Positions 17,701 through 27,718 of a DNA stretch of 64,000 nt are shown here, in pieces. The notes beneath the pieces were generated by a model, which made no database searches, had not been told where the DNA came from, and worked only from the letters and a program-made list of their open reading frames with translations. A program made the position numbers and the translations under genes. The DNA is taken from the NCBI RefSeq assembly GCF_014197755.1, contig NZ_JACIGE010000006.1, positions 166,930 through 230,929 on the forward strand, in the 5' to 3' direction. The first letter of the stretch is position 1; every line of letters begins with the position of its first letter. This DNA comes from Rhodocyclus tenuis. Lineage in GTDB: Bacteria; Pseudomonadota; Gammaproteobacteria; Burkholderiales; Rhodocyclaceae.

Positions 17701-18579
17701 TCAGTTGGGGGCGGTGCTCGCGTTGTCAAGAGCGGCGGCTTTGGCCGCGCGCATCAGCGCCCGCGCGCGGCACAGGTCTTCCCAGGCACGCGCCTTGTCG
17801 AGCGGCGTGCGCAGCAGGTAAGCCGGATGGTAGGTGACGATCACCGGGATGCTCCGGCCACCGACCTCCCACGCATGCGCGCGGCCGCGCAGGCTGGCCA
17901 GCGAGCCATCGAGACCGAGCGTTGCCTGCACCGCGGCACGGCCGAGCAGAACGATCAGGCGCGGCCGCAGCAGCGCCACCTGCCGCTCGAGGTAGGGCCG
18001 GCAGGCGGCAATCTCGCCGGCTTCCGGCGTACGGTTGTTCGGTGGCCGGCATTTGACGGCGTTGGCGATATAGACGTCGTCGCCGCGCTGCAGGTCGATC
18101 GCCGCCAGCATCGCGTCGAGCAGCTTGCCGGCGGCGCCGACGAAAGGTTCGCCGCGCGCATCCTCCTCGGCGCCGGGGCCTTCGCCGATGAACAGCCAGT
18201 CGGCCGACTGATCACCAACACCGGGCACAGCCTGCTGCCGTTGCGCGCAGAGCGCGCACGCGCGGCAGTCGATGATCTGCCGGTTGAGTGCTGCCCACTC
18301 GCCGGCAACGGCGGGGTCGCTGGCAGCCGGCGCAACGGCGGCCGGTGCAGAGTGTGCTGGCGTAGCGCGCACTGCTTCAGCCGCCGGCATGGGCGACACA
18401 CCACGCGGCGCATCAGACAGCTGCCGCGCGGATTCCGTAGCCGGCGTGTCGGCTGGCGCTGAAGCCCTTTGCGTCGCGGCGTCGGCCGCAGGCGCGCCAG
18501 CGGCGGTGCCGGCACCACGCAGCTTCCACAGCGGCCCGAGGCCCATTTCGAGCAGCATTTCCTCGCGCGACAGATTCAC
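17701..18579 (-). CDS. Type 4 uracil-DNA glycosylase (Fe-S)
   Basis: The product is 292 aa from a GTG at 18579 that overlaps the rimI stop as GTGA. The first about 95 residues are a low-complexity Ala/Pro linker. The catalytic part has the [4Fe-4S] ligands CRACALC and C-R-P-P...A-C-R-P, the active-site segment GEGPGAEEDARGEPFVG, and HPAYLLR near the C-terminus. It removes uracil from DNA. The N-terminal segment MNLSREEMLLEMGLGPLW is conserved in proteobacterial members, whose N-terminus resembles a polymerase-associated tail. It is part of the tsaB-rimI-udg operon. Confidence 0.93.
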   Translation of the reverse strand: MNLSREEMLLEMGLGPLWKLRGAGTAAGAPAADAATQRASAPADTPATESARQLSDAPRGVSPMPAAEAVRATPAHSAPAAVAPAASDPAVAGEWAALNRQIIDCRACALCAQRQQAVPGVGDQSADWLFIGEGPGAEEDARGEPFVGAAGKLLDAMLAAIDLQRGDDVYIANAVKCRPPNNRTPEAGEIAACRPYLERQVALLRPRLIVLLGRAAVQATLGLDGSLASLRGRAHAWEVGGRSIPVIVTYHPAYLLRTPLDKARAWEDLCRARALMRAAKAAALDNASTAPN

Positions 18580-19052
18580 GCCGACACCTCGCCGAGCGCA
18601 TGCGTCAACACCAGCGCATCCTCTCGCCCGACATGCGCCGGGTAGTAGCCACGGCGCACGCCGATCTGCTGGAAGCCGAAGGCCTTGTACAGGCCGACCG
18701 CCTTGACGTTCGACGGACGCACTTCGAGCAGCAAGGTCGTCGCGCCGAGTTCACGGCCGACCTGCATCGCATGGGCGAGCAGACGCGCGCCGAAACCCCG
18801 GCCCTGGCGGCGCGCGGCGACGCTGACGTTGAGCAGATGCGCGTCGTCGACGGCGTGCATGATCACCGCGTAGCCGACCAGTTCGCCGGCGCTGCGGCAC
18901 ACCCAGCAGCTGTAGCCGGCGTTGATCGAATCGAGGAAATTGCCGCGGCTCCAGGGAAAGGCGTAGACGTCGATCTCGATGCGCAGCACCTCGTCGAGGT
19001 CGTGCTCGTTCATCGGCAGCAGTTCGACTGCCGGCATCAGGCAGGCGCTCAC
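18576..19052 (-). CDS. rimI: Ribosomal protein S18 alanine N-acetyltransferase RimI
   Basis: The product is 158 aa from GTG 19052, which has GGGAG 8 nt upstream. The longer frame to 19112 would overlap tsaB. It is a GNAT fold with acetyl-CoA loop RRQGRGFGARLL and the RimI signature LEVRPSN.KAVGLYKAFGF plus GYYP. RimI acetylates the N-terminal alanine of S18. It lies between tsaB and udg, as in many proteobacteria. Confidence 0.94.
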   Translation of the reverse strand: MSACLMPAVELLPMNEHDLDEVLRIEIDVYAFPWSRGNFLDSINAGYSCWVCRSAGELVGYAVIMHAVDDAHLLNVSVAARRQGRGFGARLLAHAMQVGRELGATTLLLEVRPSNVKAVGLYKAFGFQQIGVRRGYYPAHVGREDALVLTHALGEVSA

Positions 19053-19077
19053 GCGCAAACTCCCGGCCTGCGCCCGT

Positions 19078-19767
19078 TCATGCGCGGCCGCCCTGCGCCA
19101 GGCGTTCGGCAACGGTCAGCGCCACCGTGTCGCGCACATAGACGGGAACGGCGTCGGCGGCGGCGACGTTCTCGCCGCGCAACAGGCGCGGCGCGGCAAG
19201 ACGGGCAACCGCCGCCGCTGACGGCATCAGCTGCGGCAGCTGCTTGACCACCCTGCCCTGCAGGCGCTCCGCCAGCTGCGGGTAGGCGGCCAGCGCATTG
19301 CCGCAGGCGAGCCAGTCATTGCCGGCCGGCAGCACGATATCCTCGGGCGGCAGCACGACGACCGGCGACTGCGCGACGCCGTCGACATAGGTGCCGAAGT
19401 ACACCTCGCCCATGCGTGCATCGAGCGCGACGAGAACGCGTTCGCCACCGCTGGCCAGCGCCATCGCTTCCAGCGTGGCGACCGGGAAGAGCGGCAGAGA
19501 ATGCGCGAAAGCCAGCCCCTGCGCGACAGCACAGGCGACGCGCAGGCCGGTGAACGCACCCGGGCCGGCGGCGAAGGCGATGCCATCGAGATCGGCGAAA
19601 CCGAGCCCGCTCTGGTCGAGCAGAGCGCGCACCTGTGGCAGCAGGGTCTGCGAATGCGTTGTACCAACCGGATCACCCGACGGACAGGCGAGTTCGCTGA
19701 CTTCGCCGTCGCGCCACAGCGCGACCGAGCCGGCGTCGGTTGAAGTTTCCAGGGCGAGCAGGTTCAT
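19078..19767 (-). CDS. tsaB: TsaB, tRNA threonylcarbamoyladenosine biosynthesis protein
   Basis: The product is 229 aa, starting MNLLALETSTDAGSVALW, with the GPGAFTGLRV motif of TsaB. It is an ASKHA-fold partner of TsaD in forming t6A37 on ANN-decoding tRNAs. It has normal length and is the first gene of the tsaB-rimI-udg operon, 100 nt from purA. Confidence 0.96.
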   Translation of the reverse strand: MNLLALETSTDAGSVALWRDGEVSELACPSGDPVGTTHSQTLLPQVRALLDQSGLGFADLDGIAFAAGPGAFTGLRVACAVAQGLAFAHSLPLFPVATLEAMALASGGERVLVALDARMGEVYFGTYVDGVAQSPVVVLPPEDIVLPAGNDWLACGNALAAYPQLAERLQGRVVKQLPQLMPSAAAVARLAAPRLLRGENVAAADAVPVYVRDTVALTVAERLAQGGRA

Positions 19768-19814
19768 GCGCCGATTCTACCCGGAAGGATCTGTTGCGGA
19801 CTGCTGCAACGCAG

Positions 19815-19836
19815 CGTGGCGCCTTGCGGCGCCACG
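19815..19836 (-). terminator. 9-bp perfect hairpin downstream of purA
   Basis: Arms CGTGGCGCC (19815-19823) and GGCGCCACG (19828-19836) flank a TTGC loop, about 30 nt past the purA stop. No T-run follows, so termination is plausible but not proven. It marks the end of the long superoperon. Confidence 0.4.
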
Positions 19837-19867
19837 ACACTGATCAAAACCGCAATCAAATCAGGGT

Positions 19868-21175
19868 TTACAGAAACGGATGGCGGCGCAGGATGGTTTC
19901 GTCGCGTTCCGGACCGGTCGAAATGATGTCGATCGGCGTTTCGACGATCTGCTCGATGCGCGCGAGGTAAGCGCGCGCCGCCGCCGGCAGGCCTTCGAGC
20001 GTACGCACACCGTAGGTGCTCTCGCTCCAGCCCGGCAGCGTTTCGAGGATCGGCTCGCAGCCGGCAACTTCTTCGGCGCTGAGCGGCAGCAGGTCGACGA
20101 CGCGGCCGTCGATCCTGTAGCCGGTGCAGATGTGCAATTCGGACAGCTTGTCGAGAACGTCGAGCTTGGTGATGCACAGGCCGGTAACGCCGTTGATCTG
20201 GATCGAACGCTTCAGCGCGGCGGCATCGAACCAGCCGCAGCGACGCTTGCGGCCGGTGACCGTGCCGAACTCGCGGCCCTTCTGCGACATCTGCGTACCG
20301 GGCAGGCCTTCGCCCTCGATGTCGAGTTCGCTCGGGAAGGGGCCGCCGCCGACGCGCGTGCAGTAGGCCTTGGTGATGCCGAGAACGTAGTGCAGCATTC
20401 CCGGACCGACGCCGGCACCCGCCGCCGCCTGACCGGCGACGCAGTTCGACGAGGTGACGAAGGGATAGGTACCGTGGTCGATGTCGAGCAGCGCGCCTTG
20501 CGCGCCTTCGAAGAGCAGATTGCCGCCGGCGCGATTGACCGCGTGCAGTGTCGCCGAGACGTCCACCACCAGCGGCAGCACTTCCTTGGCATCGGCCAGC
20601 ACCTGCGCCAGCGTCGCGTCGTAATCGACCGCTTCGGCGCCGAGATACTGGGTGAGCACGAAGTTGTGGTACTCCATGTTCTCGCGCAGCTTTTCGGCGA
20701 AGCGTTCGGGATGGAAGAGGTCATAGACGCGCAGCGCACGCCGCGCCACCTTGTCTTCGTAGCTCGGGCCGATTCCCTTGCCCGTGGTACCGATGCGCGT
20801 ATCGGCGCAGCGCTTCGCTTCGCGCGCGCGGTCAAGCGCCGAGTGATAGGGCAGGATCAACGGACAGCCGGGGCTCACCTTCAGGCGCGAGCGCACTTCG
20901 ATGCCGCCGGCTTCGAGACCGCGGATCTCGGTGAGCAGGTGATGAATGTCGAGGACGACGCCGTTGCCGATATAGCAATTGACGCCGCGGCGGACGATTC
21001 CCGAAGGAACGAGGTTGAGCTTGTATTCGGTTTCACCGATGACCAGCGTATGCCCGGCATTGTGTCCGCCCTGGAAACGGACGACGCCTTGCGCATGATC
21101 GGTCAGCCAATCGACGATCTTGCCCTTACCCTCGTCGCCCCACTGCGTGCCGACAACGACTACGTTCTTCGCCAT
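19868..21175 (-). CDS. purA: Adenylosuccinate synthetase
   Basis: The product is 435 aa from ATG 21175 ([19 protein letters not shown]). The in-frame extension to 21214 overlaps hisZ and is rejected. The GDEGKGK P-loop, the HNAGHT catalytic histidine segment, and [13 protein letters not shown] are all present. It makes adenylosuccinate from IMP, aspartate and GTP in purine synthesis. It is the last gene of the superoperon, 8 nt after hisZ. Confidence 0.98.
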   Translation of the reverse strand: MAKNVVVVGTQWGDEGKGKIVDWLTDHAQGVVRFQGGHNAGHTLVIGETEYKLNLVPSGIVRRGVNCYIGNGVVLDIHHLLTEIRGLEAGGIEVRSRLKVSPGCPLILPYHSALDRAREAKRCADTRIGTTGKGIGPSYEDKVARRALRVYDLFHPERFAEKLRENMEYHNFVLTQYLGAEAVDYDATLAQVLADAKEVLPLVVDVSATLHAVNRAGGNLLFEGAQGALLDIDHGTYPFVTSSNCVAGQAAAGAGVGPGMLHYVLGITKAYCTRVGGGPFPSELDIEGEGLPGTQMSQKGREFGTVTGRKRRCGWFDAAALKRSIQINGVTGLCITKLDVLDKLSELHICTGYRIDGRVVDLLPLSAEEVAGCEPILETLPGWSESTYGVRTLEGLPAAARAYLARIEQIVETPIDIISTGPERDETILRRHPFL

Positions 21176-21183
21176 GATGTTGA

Positions 21184-22344
21184 TCAATCCCTGTTGATTG
21201 TTTCGATAATCCATTGGCCGCTACCGTCGGCGCGCTCGCTCAGGCGACGGTCGCAGCGGCTGTCTGCCGGCGAACCGGGCAACTGTTCGATGACGACGGC
21301 ACCGGCCGCACGCAGCGCGGTGATCGCCTGCGCCAGCGCGCTGCCGGAAGCTTCGGCGAAGGGCGCAGCAACGGCCATCGGCAGCGCTGTCGGCGCAGCC
21401 AGGCGCGCCAGTTCGCGCAGGTCGAGCGAGAAACCGGTAGCCGGACGGGCGCGGCCGAAGGCGGCGCCGGCGCCGTCGTAACGGCCGCCGCGCGCGATGG
21501 CGCCAGCGTAACCGCGCCGGTAGGCGGCGAAGACGACACCATTGTGATAGTTGTAGCCGTGCAGATCGGCGAGATCGAAGGAGAGCGGCAGTTCGGGCAT
21601 CGCTGCGCTCAGCCGGCGCAGCGCGTCAAGCGCCGCCGCCAGCGCCGGCAAGGCCGGCAGTTCGCGTTCGGCACGGTCGAGGATCGCCACGTCACCATAG
21701 AGTTCGGGCAGGCGCAGCAGCGCGCTGCGCCAGGGCTCGGCGATGTCGGCGCAGGCGCAGCGCAGGCTCGGCAGGTCCTTCTGTTGCAGCAGTTGCAGCA
21801 GCGCCGCCTCGTCGGCATCAGCCAGACCGGCCGCGTCGGCGAGCGCGGCGAAGACGCCGACGTGGCCGATGTCGATGCGTTCGGCCGGCGCGCCGAGATC
21901 GGCGAGCGTCGCTGCCAGCAGGCGGATCGTTTCCAGATCGGCTTCGACGCCGGCATGACCATAGAGCTCGGCGCCGAGCTGGATCGGCTCGCGGTTGGCC
22001 GATTGTGCCGCCGGCAGCGTGTGCAGAACGCTGTCGCAGTAGCACAGGCGGACAACGCCGTCACGGTTGAGCAGGTGCGCATCGATGCGCGCCACCTGCG
22101 GCGTGATGTCGGCACGCACGCCGAGCGTACGCCCGGACAACTGGTCGACCAGTTTGAAAGTGCGCAGCGTCAGATCCTGACCCGAGCCGGTGAGCAGCGA
22201 GTCGAGATGCTCGACCAGCGGCGGCATCACCAGTTCGTAGCCGTGGCCGGCAAAGAGATCGAGCGCGCGACGGCGCAGACGCTCGACCTGCGCCGCCTCC
22301 TGCGGCAGCGCGTCGGCGAGGTAGTCGGGAAGCAACCAGTTCAA
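21184..22344 (-). CDS. hisZ: ATP phosphoribosyltransferase regulatory subunit HisZ
   Basis: The product is 386 aa. The start appears to be TTG at 22344, overlapping the yjeT stop by 4 nt, and no nearby ATG preserves the family N-terminus ([13 protein letters not shown]). It is a class II tRNA-synthetase-like fold ([16 protein letters not shown]) without the histidine-specific motifs of HisS. HisZ pairs with the short HisG to form histidine-sensitive ATP phosphoribosyltransferase, so hisG should be elsewhere. It lies between yjeT and purA. Confidence 0.95.
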   Translation of the reverse strand: MNWLLPDYLADALPQEAAQVERLRRRALDLFAGHGYELVMPPLVEHLDSLLTGSGQDLTLRTFKLVDQLSGRTLGVRADITPQVARIDAHLLNRDGVVRLCYCDSVLHTLPAAQSANREPIQLGAELYGHAGVEADLETIRLLAATLADLGAPAERIDIGHVGVFAALADAAGLADADEAALLQLLQQKDLPSLRCACADIAEPWRSALLRLPELYGDVAILDRAERELPALPALAAALDALRRLSAAMPELPLSFDLADLHGYNYHNGVVFAAYRRGYAGAIARGGRYDGAGAAFGRARPATGFSLDLRELARLAAPTALPMAVAAPFAEASGSALAQAITALRAAGAVVIEQLPGSPADSRCDRRLSERADGSGQWIIETINRD

Positions 22345-22526
22345 TTCAGCACCATCAACAAAACGAGGCCGACGAGCATGACCGTCAGGCCAAAGAAACG
22401 GATCTGCCCGTCGGAAAACTCGGTAAGGCGACGGAAAGCGTCGCGCCAGGCAGTCGGTGCGATAAAGGGAACGACGCCTTCAAGCACCAGCATCAGTGCG
22501 AAGGCCATCAACAGCGTGTCACTCAT
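22341..22526 (-). CDS. yjeT: YjeT/DUF2065 small membrane protein
   Basis: The product is 61 aa with two membrane helices (about 4-24 and 43-60) and the conserved central [20 protein letters not shown] segment of DUF2065. The function is not known. It overlaps hflC and hisZ by 4 nt each, a tight and conserved position in Proteobacteria. Confidence 0.93.
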   Translation of the reverse strand: MSDTLLMAFALMLVLEGVVPFIAPTAWRDAFRRLTEFSDGQIRFFGLTVMLVGLVLLMVLN

Positions 22527-23413
22527 TTCCCTGTTTTTTCGCCGCCACGGCCGGAGCTCTTCAGATACTTGAAGAAATCGGAATTGGGCTCGACCACGAG
22601 CACATCGCTCTTGTTGCGGAACGATGCCGAATAGGCCTCGAGACTGCGGTAGAAGGCGTAGAACTCGGGATTGGCCGAGAAGGCCTGCGCGTAGATCGCC
22701 GCCGCCTTGGCGTCACCCTCGCCCTTCATCTTCTGCGCGTCACGATAGGCTTCGGCGACGATCACCTCACGCTGCTTGTCGGCGTCGGCGCGGATCTTTT
22801 CACCTTCGGCCGAACCTTGCGAGCGCAGTTCGTTGGCGACGCGCTTGCGTTCAGCTTCCATGCGCCGATAGACCGACTCGCTCACTTCGAGCGGCAGATC
22901 GACGCGCTTGACGCGCACGTCGACGATCTGCACGCCGATCTTGCGCGCATCCTGATCGGCCTTTTCGCGCATCTGCTCCATGATCTGGTCGCGCTCGCCG
23001 GAGACGACGTCATGCACCGTGCGCTTGCCGAATTCTTCGCGCAGGCCGGCGTTGACCGTCTGCGACAGGCGCGTCTTGGCGCGCGCCTCGTCGCCGCTGA
23101 CCGAGACGTAGTAGAGCTTGGGATCGACGATGCGCCACTTGACGTAGGAATCGACCAGCACGTTCTTCTTTTCCGAGGTGATGAAGCGCTCGGGTTCGGC
23201 GCTGTCCATCGTCAGGATGCGCTTCTCGAAAAAGCGCACGTTCTGGATCATCGGCCACTTGAAATAAAGCCCCGGTTCGGCGATGACGTCCTTGACTTCG
23301 CCAAGCTGGAAGACGATCGCGTACTGCCGCTGATCGACCGTGAAGATCGACGCGCCGAGCACGGCGAACAGCGCGGCGACGCCAGCGACGAGGAAATTGA
23401 GTCCGTTTTTCAT
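22523..23413 (-). CDS. hflC: HflC, modulator of FtsH protease
   Basis: The product is 296 aa. One N-terminal membrane helix (about 7-25) is followed by an SPFH/band-7 domain and a long coiled coil near 180-250 rich in Glu, Arg and Ala. HflC and HflK form a cage around FtsH in the inner membrane. The start overlaps the hflK stop by 1 nt (TGATG). Confidence 0.97.
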   Translation of the reverse strand: MKNGLNFLVAGVAALFAVLGASIFTVDQRQYAIVFQLGEVKDVIAEPGLYFKWPMIQNVRFFEKRILTMDSAEPERFITSEKKNVLVDSYVKWRIVDPKLYYVSVSGDEARAKTRLSQTVNAGLREEFGKRTVHDVVSGERDQIMEQMREKADQDARKIGVQIVDVRVKRVDLPLEVSESVYRRMEAERKRVANELRSQGSAEGEKIRADADKQREVIVAEAYRDAQKMKGEGDAKAAAIYAQAFSANPEFYAFYRSLEAYSASFRNKSDVLVVEPNSDFFKYLKSSGRGGEKTGK

Positions 23414-24639
23414 CAGCGCACCTCCCGATCACGCGAGCGCAGCGCTTCACGCGAACGCGTATCGCGCTCGACCACCGGCGCCGGATCGGCCGGCGAGGTG
23501 GTTGCGGTGCCGGCACGCGCCGGATCGGCGGCGGCGTTGGCCGGCGCGAGCGCGCCGGAGGCCTGCATCAGCTTGTCGAGCGGCAGGTAGAGCAGGTTGC
23601 CCTGCCCCTTGGCGTCGATCATCACCTTGCTGGTATTCGAGTAGATCTGCTGCATGGTTTCCAGATACATGCGCGTGCGCGTGACTTCCGGCGCCTTCGC
23701 GTATTCGACGTTGATCTGCCTGAAGCGGCTGGCGTCGCCCTCGGCGGTGGCGACGATGCGCTGGCGATAGCCTTCGGCTTCCTGCGTCAGCCGTGCGGCG
23801 GTGCCCTGCGCTTTCGGAATGACGTCGTTGGCGTAGGCCTGGCCTTCGTTCTTCTGCCGTTCGCGGTCCTGACCGGCTTTCACCGCGTCGTCGAAAGCGG
23901 CCTGCACCTGCTCCGGCGGCTGCGCGTTCTGCATCGTCACCTTGGAGATGAGGATGCCGGTCTGGTAGCGGTCGAGCACTTCCTGCATCAGCTTGGCGGC
24001 ATCGACGGCGATCTGCTCGCGGCCTTCGTAGAGCACGAAGTCCATGCGGTTCTTGCCGACGATCTGGCGGATCGCCGTTTCGGCCACCTGCATCACCGAT
24101 TCATCGGGGAAACGGTTGTTGAAGACGTATTCGACCGGATCCTTGAGGATGTACTGGACGGCGAACTGGATGTTGATGATGTTCTCGTCGTCGGTCAGCA
24201 TCAGTGCTTCCTTGAGCACCTTGTTGCGCTCGCTGCCGCGATAGCCGACCTCGACCGTACGCACGCCGGAAATATTCACCAGCTCGTGCGACTCGACCGG
24301 GTACGGCAGGCGCCAGCGCAGACCCGACTCGGTCGTTTCCTTGTACTTGCCGAAACGCAGGACAACGCCGCGCTGCGAGGCGTCGACGATGTAGAAACCG
24401 CTCGCCAGCCAGACCACCAAGCCGAGCGCCAGCAGCACGCCGGCGCCGCCGCCGAGAAAGCGCGGGCTGAAATTGGTCGGCGGCCGTTCGCTGCCACCGC
24501 CGCCGTTGCCACCGCTTTTCTTGCCGATCATGCCGGACAGGCGCCGGTTGAAATCGCGCCACAATTCTTCAAGGTCGGGCGGCCCCTGATTGGGACGCTT
24601 GCCGCCACCACCTCCCCATTGCGGGTCGTTAAGCGACAT
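23413..24639 (-). CDS. hflK: HflK, modulator of FtsH protease
   Basis: The product is 408 aa from ATG 24639 (MSLNDPQWGGGGG), preceded by GGAG. The upstream extension to 24663 is rejected. It has a Gly-rich N-terminal tail, a membrane helix near 78-98, a band-7 domain, and a coiled coil ending in a Pro/Ala-rich tail. It is the partner of HflC in the FtsH-regulating complex. Confidence 0.97.
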   Translation of the reverse strand: MSLNDPQWGGGGGKRPNQGPPDLEELWRDFNRRLSGMIGKKSGGNGGGGSERPPTNFSPRFLGGGAGVLLALGLVVWLASGFYIVDASQRGVVLRFGKYKETTESGLRWRLPYPVESHELVNISGVRTVEVGYRGSERNKVLKEALMLTDDENIINIQFAVQYILKDPVEYVFNNRFPDESVMQVAETAIRQIVGKNRMDFVLYEGREQIAVDAAKLMQEVLDRYQTGILISKVTMQNAQPPEQVQAAFDDAVKAGQDRERQKNEGQAYANDVIPKAQGTAARLTQEAEGYRQRIVATAEGDASRFRQINVEYAKAPEVTRTRMYLETMQQIYSNTSKVMIDAKGQGNLLYLPLDKLMQASGALAPANAAADPARAGTATTSPADPAPVVERDTRSREALRSRDREVR

Positions 24640-24659
24640 GAGTACTCCGATGCTTGCGA

Positions 24660-25838
24660 TCATAGGAAGGAGACAGGATCCAATGCAGTTCCGGCATTGT
24701 CGGCAGTTGCCGGCATGGCCGTCCGGGATGACGGAAGACGGGCGTCGCGGGCCTTCGCGAGCGCCGTTTCGGCAAGTGCGTCGCGCAACAGGGGCAGGCC
24801 TTCACCACTTCTTGCGCTGACGCGAATGCGACGGATTCTACCATACTCGTCACGCTCGACCGCCGCCGGCAGCCCGGTCAGGTCGGCCTTGTTCATGAGC
24901 AGAATCTGCGGCACGGCGGCGGCACCGATCGCCGCCAGTGTTTTGTCAACTTCGGCGATCTGTAGTTCGCGCGCCGGGCTCGCCGAGTCGACGACATGCA
25001 GCAGCAGATCGGCCTGCGCCGTCGCCTCGAGCGTTGCATGGAAAGCGGCGACGAGCGTATGCGGCAGGTCGCGAATGAAGCCGACCGTGTCCGAAATGAC
25101 GATATTGCCGGCTTCCGGCAGCCACAGGCGGCGCGACGAGGTATCCAGCGTCGCGAACAGCTGGTCGGCGGCATAGGCGCCAGCGTGTGTCAGCGCATTG
25201 AACAGTGTCGACTTGCCGGCGTTGGTGTAGCCGACCAGCGACACGCTGAGCACCTCGCTACGCAGCCGTGCCTTGCGCTGCACGCCACGCTGCCGTTCCA
25301 GCCGCGCCAGCCGCTCGCGCAGCAGTTTGACGCGCACACCGAGCAGGCGACGGTCGGTTTCCAGCTGCTTTTCGCCTGGTCCACGCAGGCCGATGCCGCC
25401 CTTCTGCCGCTCGAGGTGGGTCCAGCCGCGCACCAGGCGCGTCGCCAGATGGTCGAGCTGCGCCAGTTCGACCTGCAGCTTGCCGGCGGCGCTCTGTGCG
25501 CGCTGCGCGAAGATGTCGAGAATCAGCCGCGTCCGGTCGAGCACGCGACAGCCGATGGCGCGCTCGAGATTGCGCTCCTGCGCCGGCGACAGTTGGTGGT
25601 TGAAGATCACCAGCTGCGCCGCCGAAGCGGCGACGAAAGCAGCGATTTCCTGCACCTTGCCCTTGCCGGCAAAGGTCGCCGGATCGGGACTGCTGCGTCG
25701 GGCGCATACCTCACCGGCAATCTCGGCGCCGGCCGACAAGGCCAGCAGACGCACTTCGTCGAGTTGCTCGGCGATAGCGTCGCTGCCGAAATCGATCTGG
25801 ACGATCACCGCGCGTTCGGCGGGGGAAGCCTCACGCAT
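24660..25838 (-). CDS. hflX: HflX ribosome-associated GTPase
   Basis: The product is 392 aa. It has an N-terminal HflX domain with a helical linker (LATRLVRGWTHLERQKGGIGLRGPGE, read in parts), the G1 loop GYTNAGKST, DTVGFI (G3) and NKAD (G4). HflX splits or rescues stalled 70S ribosomes. It lies between hfq and hflK, as usual. Confidence 0.97.
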   Translation of the reverse strand: MREASPAERAVIVQIDFGSDAIAEQLDEVRLLALSAGAEIAGEVCARRSSPDPATFAGKGKVQEIAAFVAASAAQLVIFNHQLSPAQERNLERAIGCRVLDRTRLILDIFAQRAQSAAGKLQVELAQLDHLATRLVRGWTHLERQKGGIGLRGPGEKQLETDRRLLGVRVKLLRERLARLERQRGVQRKARLRSEVLSVSLVGYTNAGKSTLFNALTHAGAYAADQLFATLDTSSRRLWLPEAGNIVISDTVGFIRDLPHTLVAAFHATLEATAQADLLLHVVDSASPARELQIAEVDKTLAAIGAAAVPQILLMNKADLTGLPAAVERDEYGRIRRIRVSARSGEGLPLLRDALAETALAKARDARLPSSRTAMPATADNAGTALDPVSFL

Positions 25839-25908
25839 GCACTGGCTTCAGCGGCGAGGCATTGACGGATGCACCCCGGCTGCGGCCTGACGCCGGAAAC
25901 CGGCGGAA

Positions 25909-25930
25909 GCCCGGGACAGGCATCCCGGGC
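25909..25930 (-). terminator. 8-bp hairpin between hfq and hflX
   Basis: Arms GCCCGGGA (25909-25916) and TCCCGGGC (25923-25930) with a 6-nt loop lie in the 165-nt hfq-hflX gap. There is no T-run on the minus strand. It could be a partial terminator or RNA-processing site after hfq. Confidence 0.3.
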
Positions 25931-26003
25931 TGTTGTTGCGCCGGCGGGCAGGAGCGCCGGTAAAGACGAGCAGTCGGAACGAGTGACACGCGTCGGCGGG
26001 TGC

Positions 26004-26243
26004 TCAGGCTTCGTTGCCCGAATCAACCTGAATATTGACCGGACGCGCCGGCACGACGGTCGAGATGGCGTGCTTGTAAACCATCTGCGTCACGGTGTTC
26101 TTGAGCAGCACGACGTACTGGTCGAAGGATTCGACCTGGCCCTGCAGCTTGATGCCATTGACCAGATAGATCGACACCGGCACATGCTCGCGGCGCAGCG
26201 TGTTGAGGAACGGGTCTTGTAGAAGTTGCCCTTTATTGCTCAT
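26004..26243 (-). CDS. hfq: RNA chaperone Hfq
   Basis: The product is 79 aa with both Sm motifs ([20 protein letters not shown] and the [10 protein letters not shown] strand) and the proximal-face [12 protein letters not shown] start. Hfq forms hexamers that pair small RNAs with mRNAs. It lacks the long acidic tail of enterobacterial Hfq, which is normal in Betaproteobacteria. It lies 74 nt after der. Confidence 0.98.
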   Translation of the reverse strand: MSNKGQLLQDPFLNTLRREHVPVSIYLVNGIKLQGQVESFDQYVVLLKNTVTQMVYKHAISTVVPARPVNIQVDSGNEA

Positions 26244-26317
26244 GTTTGAAGCTCCATCTTGTGGGGTGGCTGGGTGTGCCCTGATTTTTCTGCCTGACGG
26301 CGACCCTGTGGAACAGC

Positions 26318-27718
26318 TTAATGGATTTTCCGACCGGTCGCCACCGCATGCCCGCCGCGTGCCGGTTTTTCGGCAGGCTTCTTGCGATCGGCATACGGAT
26401 TGTGCGAAACATTGAACTGGATGCGCAAGGGCGTTCCCTGCAGGCGGAAAGTCTCGCGGAAGTAGCTCTCGAGGTAGCGCCGGTAGCTGTCCGAGATGTG
26501 TTCGAGCGCATTTCCGTGAATGACGATCAGCGGCGGATTGCGTCCGCCCTGGTGCGCATAGCGCATCTTCGGGCGGAAGACGCCGTGCCGCGGTGGCTGC
26601 TGGCGAGCCACGGCGTCGATCAGCGCACGCGTCAGTTGCGGCGTCGGCAGGTTCGCCGTCGCGGCCTTGTAAGCGGCATCAACCGAGCGGAACACCTGCT
26701 CGAGCCCGAGGCCGGTGAGCGCCGACACGTAGTGGAAGCGCGCGAAGTCGAGAAACTTGAGCTTGCGCTCGAGATCGACCTTGACGCGCTCACGCACGTA
26801 GGGATCAAGCCCGTCCCATTTGTTCACGGCAATGGTCAGCGCGCGCCCGGATTCGACGATGAAGCCGGCGATGTGCGCGTCCTGGTCGGAAACCTCCTGC
26901 CGCGCGTCGAGCACGAGGACGACGGCATTGGCTTCTTCGATCGACTGCAAGGTCTTGATCACCGAGAACTTTTCGATCGTCTCGAAGACCTTGCCCTTGC
27001 GCCGCAGGCCGGCGGTATCGGTCAGGCGGTACTTGCGCCCGGCGCGCTCGAAATCGATGTCGATGGCGTCGCGCGTCGTTCCCGGCTGGTCGAAGGCGAT
27101 GACGCGCTCCTCGCCGAGTAGCGCATTGATCATCGTGCTCTTGCCGACATTGGGGCGGCCGACGATCGCCACCTTGAGCACATCGTCGGCAACCGCGGCG
27201 CCTTCCTCGTCTTCGGCCGGGGCCGGGCCGAGCGTATCGAGCGCGGCTTCGACCAGCGCACGCACGCCCTCGCCGTGCGTCGCCGAAATCGGATGCGGTT
27301 CGCCAAGACCGAGCTCATGGAATTCGGCACCGACGACGCCGGGGTTGAGCCCCTCAGCCTTGTTCACGGCGACCAGCGCCGGCCGGCCGGCACGGCGCAG
27401 CTTGACGGCGATTTCCTTGTCCAGTGCGGCGAGTCCGGCACGGCCATCGACGACGAAGACGACGACGTCGGCCTCGGCGATCGCCTGCTCGGTCTGCCGC
27501 GCCATTTCGTGCATGATGCCGTCCTTGGCCAGCGGCTCGAAGCCGCCGGTATCGACGACCAGGAAAGGACGGTCGCCGATGCGGCCGTGGCCGTAGTGAC
27601 GGTCGCGCGTCAGCCCCGGAATGTCCGCCACCAGCGCGTCACGCGTCTTGGTCAAGCGGTTGAACAGGGTCGACTTGCCGACATTCGGCCGTCCTACCAG
27701 AACTACGGTCGGTTTCAT
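26318..27718 (-). CDS. der: Der (EngA), double-GTPase ribosome assembly factor
   Basis: The product is 466 aa with two tandem GTPase domains ([12 protein letters not shown] near residue 8 and [12 protein letters not shown] near 190) and a KH-like C-terminal domain. It acts in 50S subunit maturation. The basic tail after about 445 is variable in the family. It overlaps bamB by 4 nt. Confidence 0.98.
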   Translation of the reverse strand: MKPTVVLVGRPNVGKSTLFNRLTKTRDALVADIPGLTRDRHYGHGRIGDRPFLVVDTGGFEPLAKDGIMHEMARQTEQAIAEADVVVFVVDGRAGLAALDKEIAVKLRRAGRPALVAVNKAEGLNPGVVGAEFHELGLGEPHPISATHGEGVRALVEAALDTLGPAPAEDEEGAAVADDVLKVAIVGRPNVGKSTMINALLGEERVIAFDQPGTTRDAIDIDFERAGRKYRLTDTAGLRRKGKVFETIEKFSVIKTLQSIEEANAVVLVLDARQEVSDQDAHIAGFIVESGRALTIAVNKWDGLDPYVRERVKVDLERKLKFLDFARFHYVSALTGLGLEQVFRSVDAAYKAATANLPTPQLTRALIDAVARQQPPRHGVFRPKMRYAHQGGRNPPLIVIHGNALEHISDSYRRYLESYFRETFRLQGTPLRIQFNVSHNPYADRKKPAEKPARGGHAVATGRKIH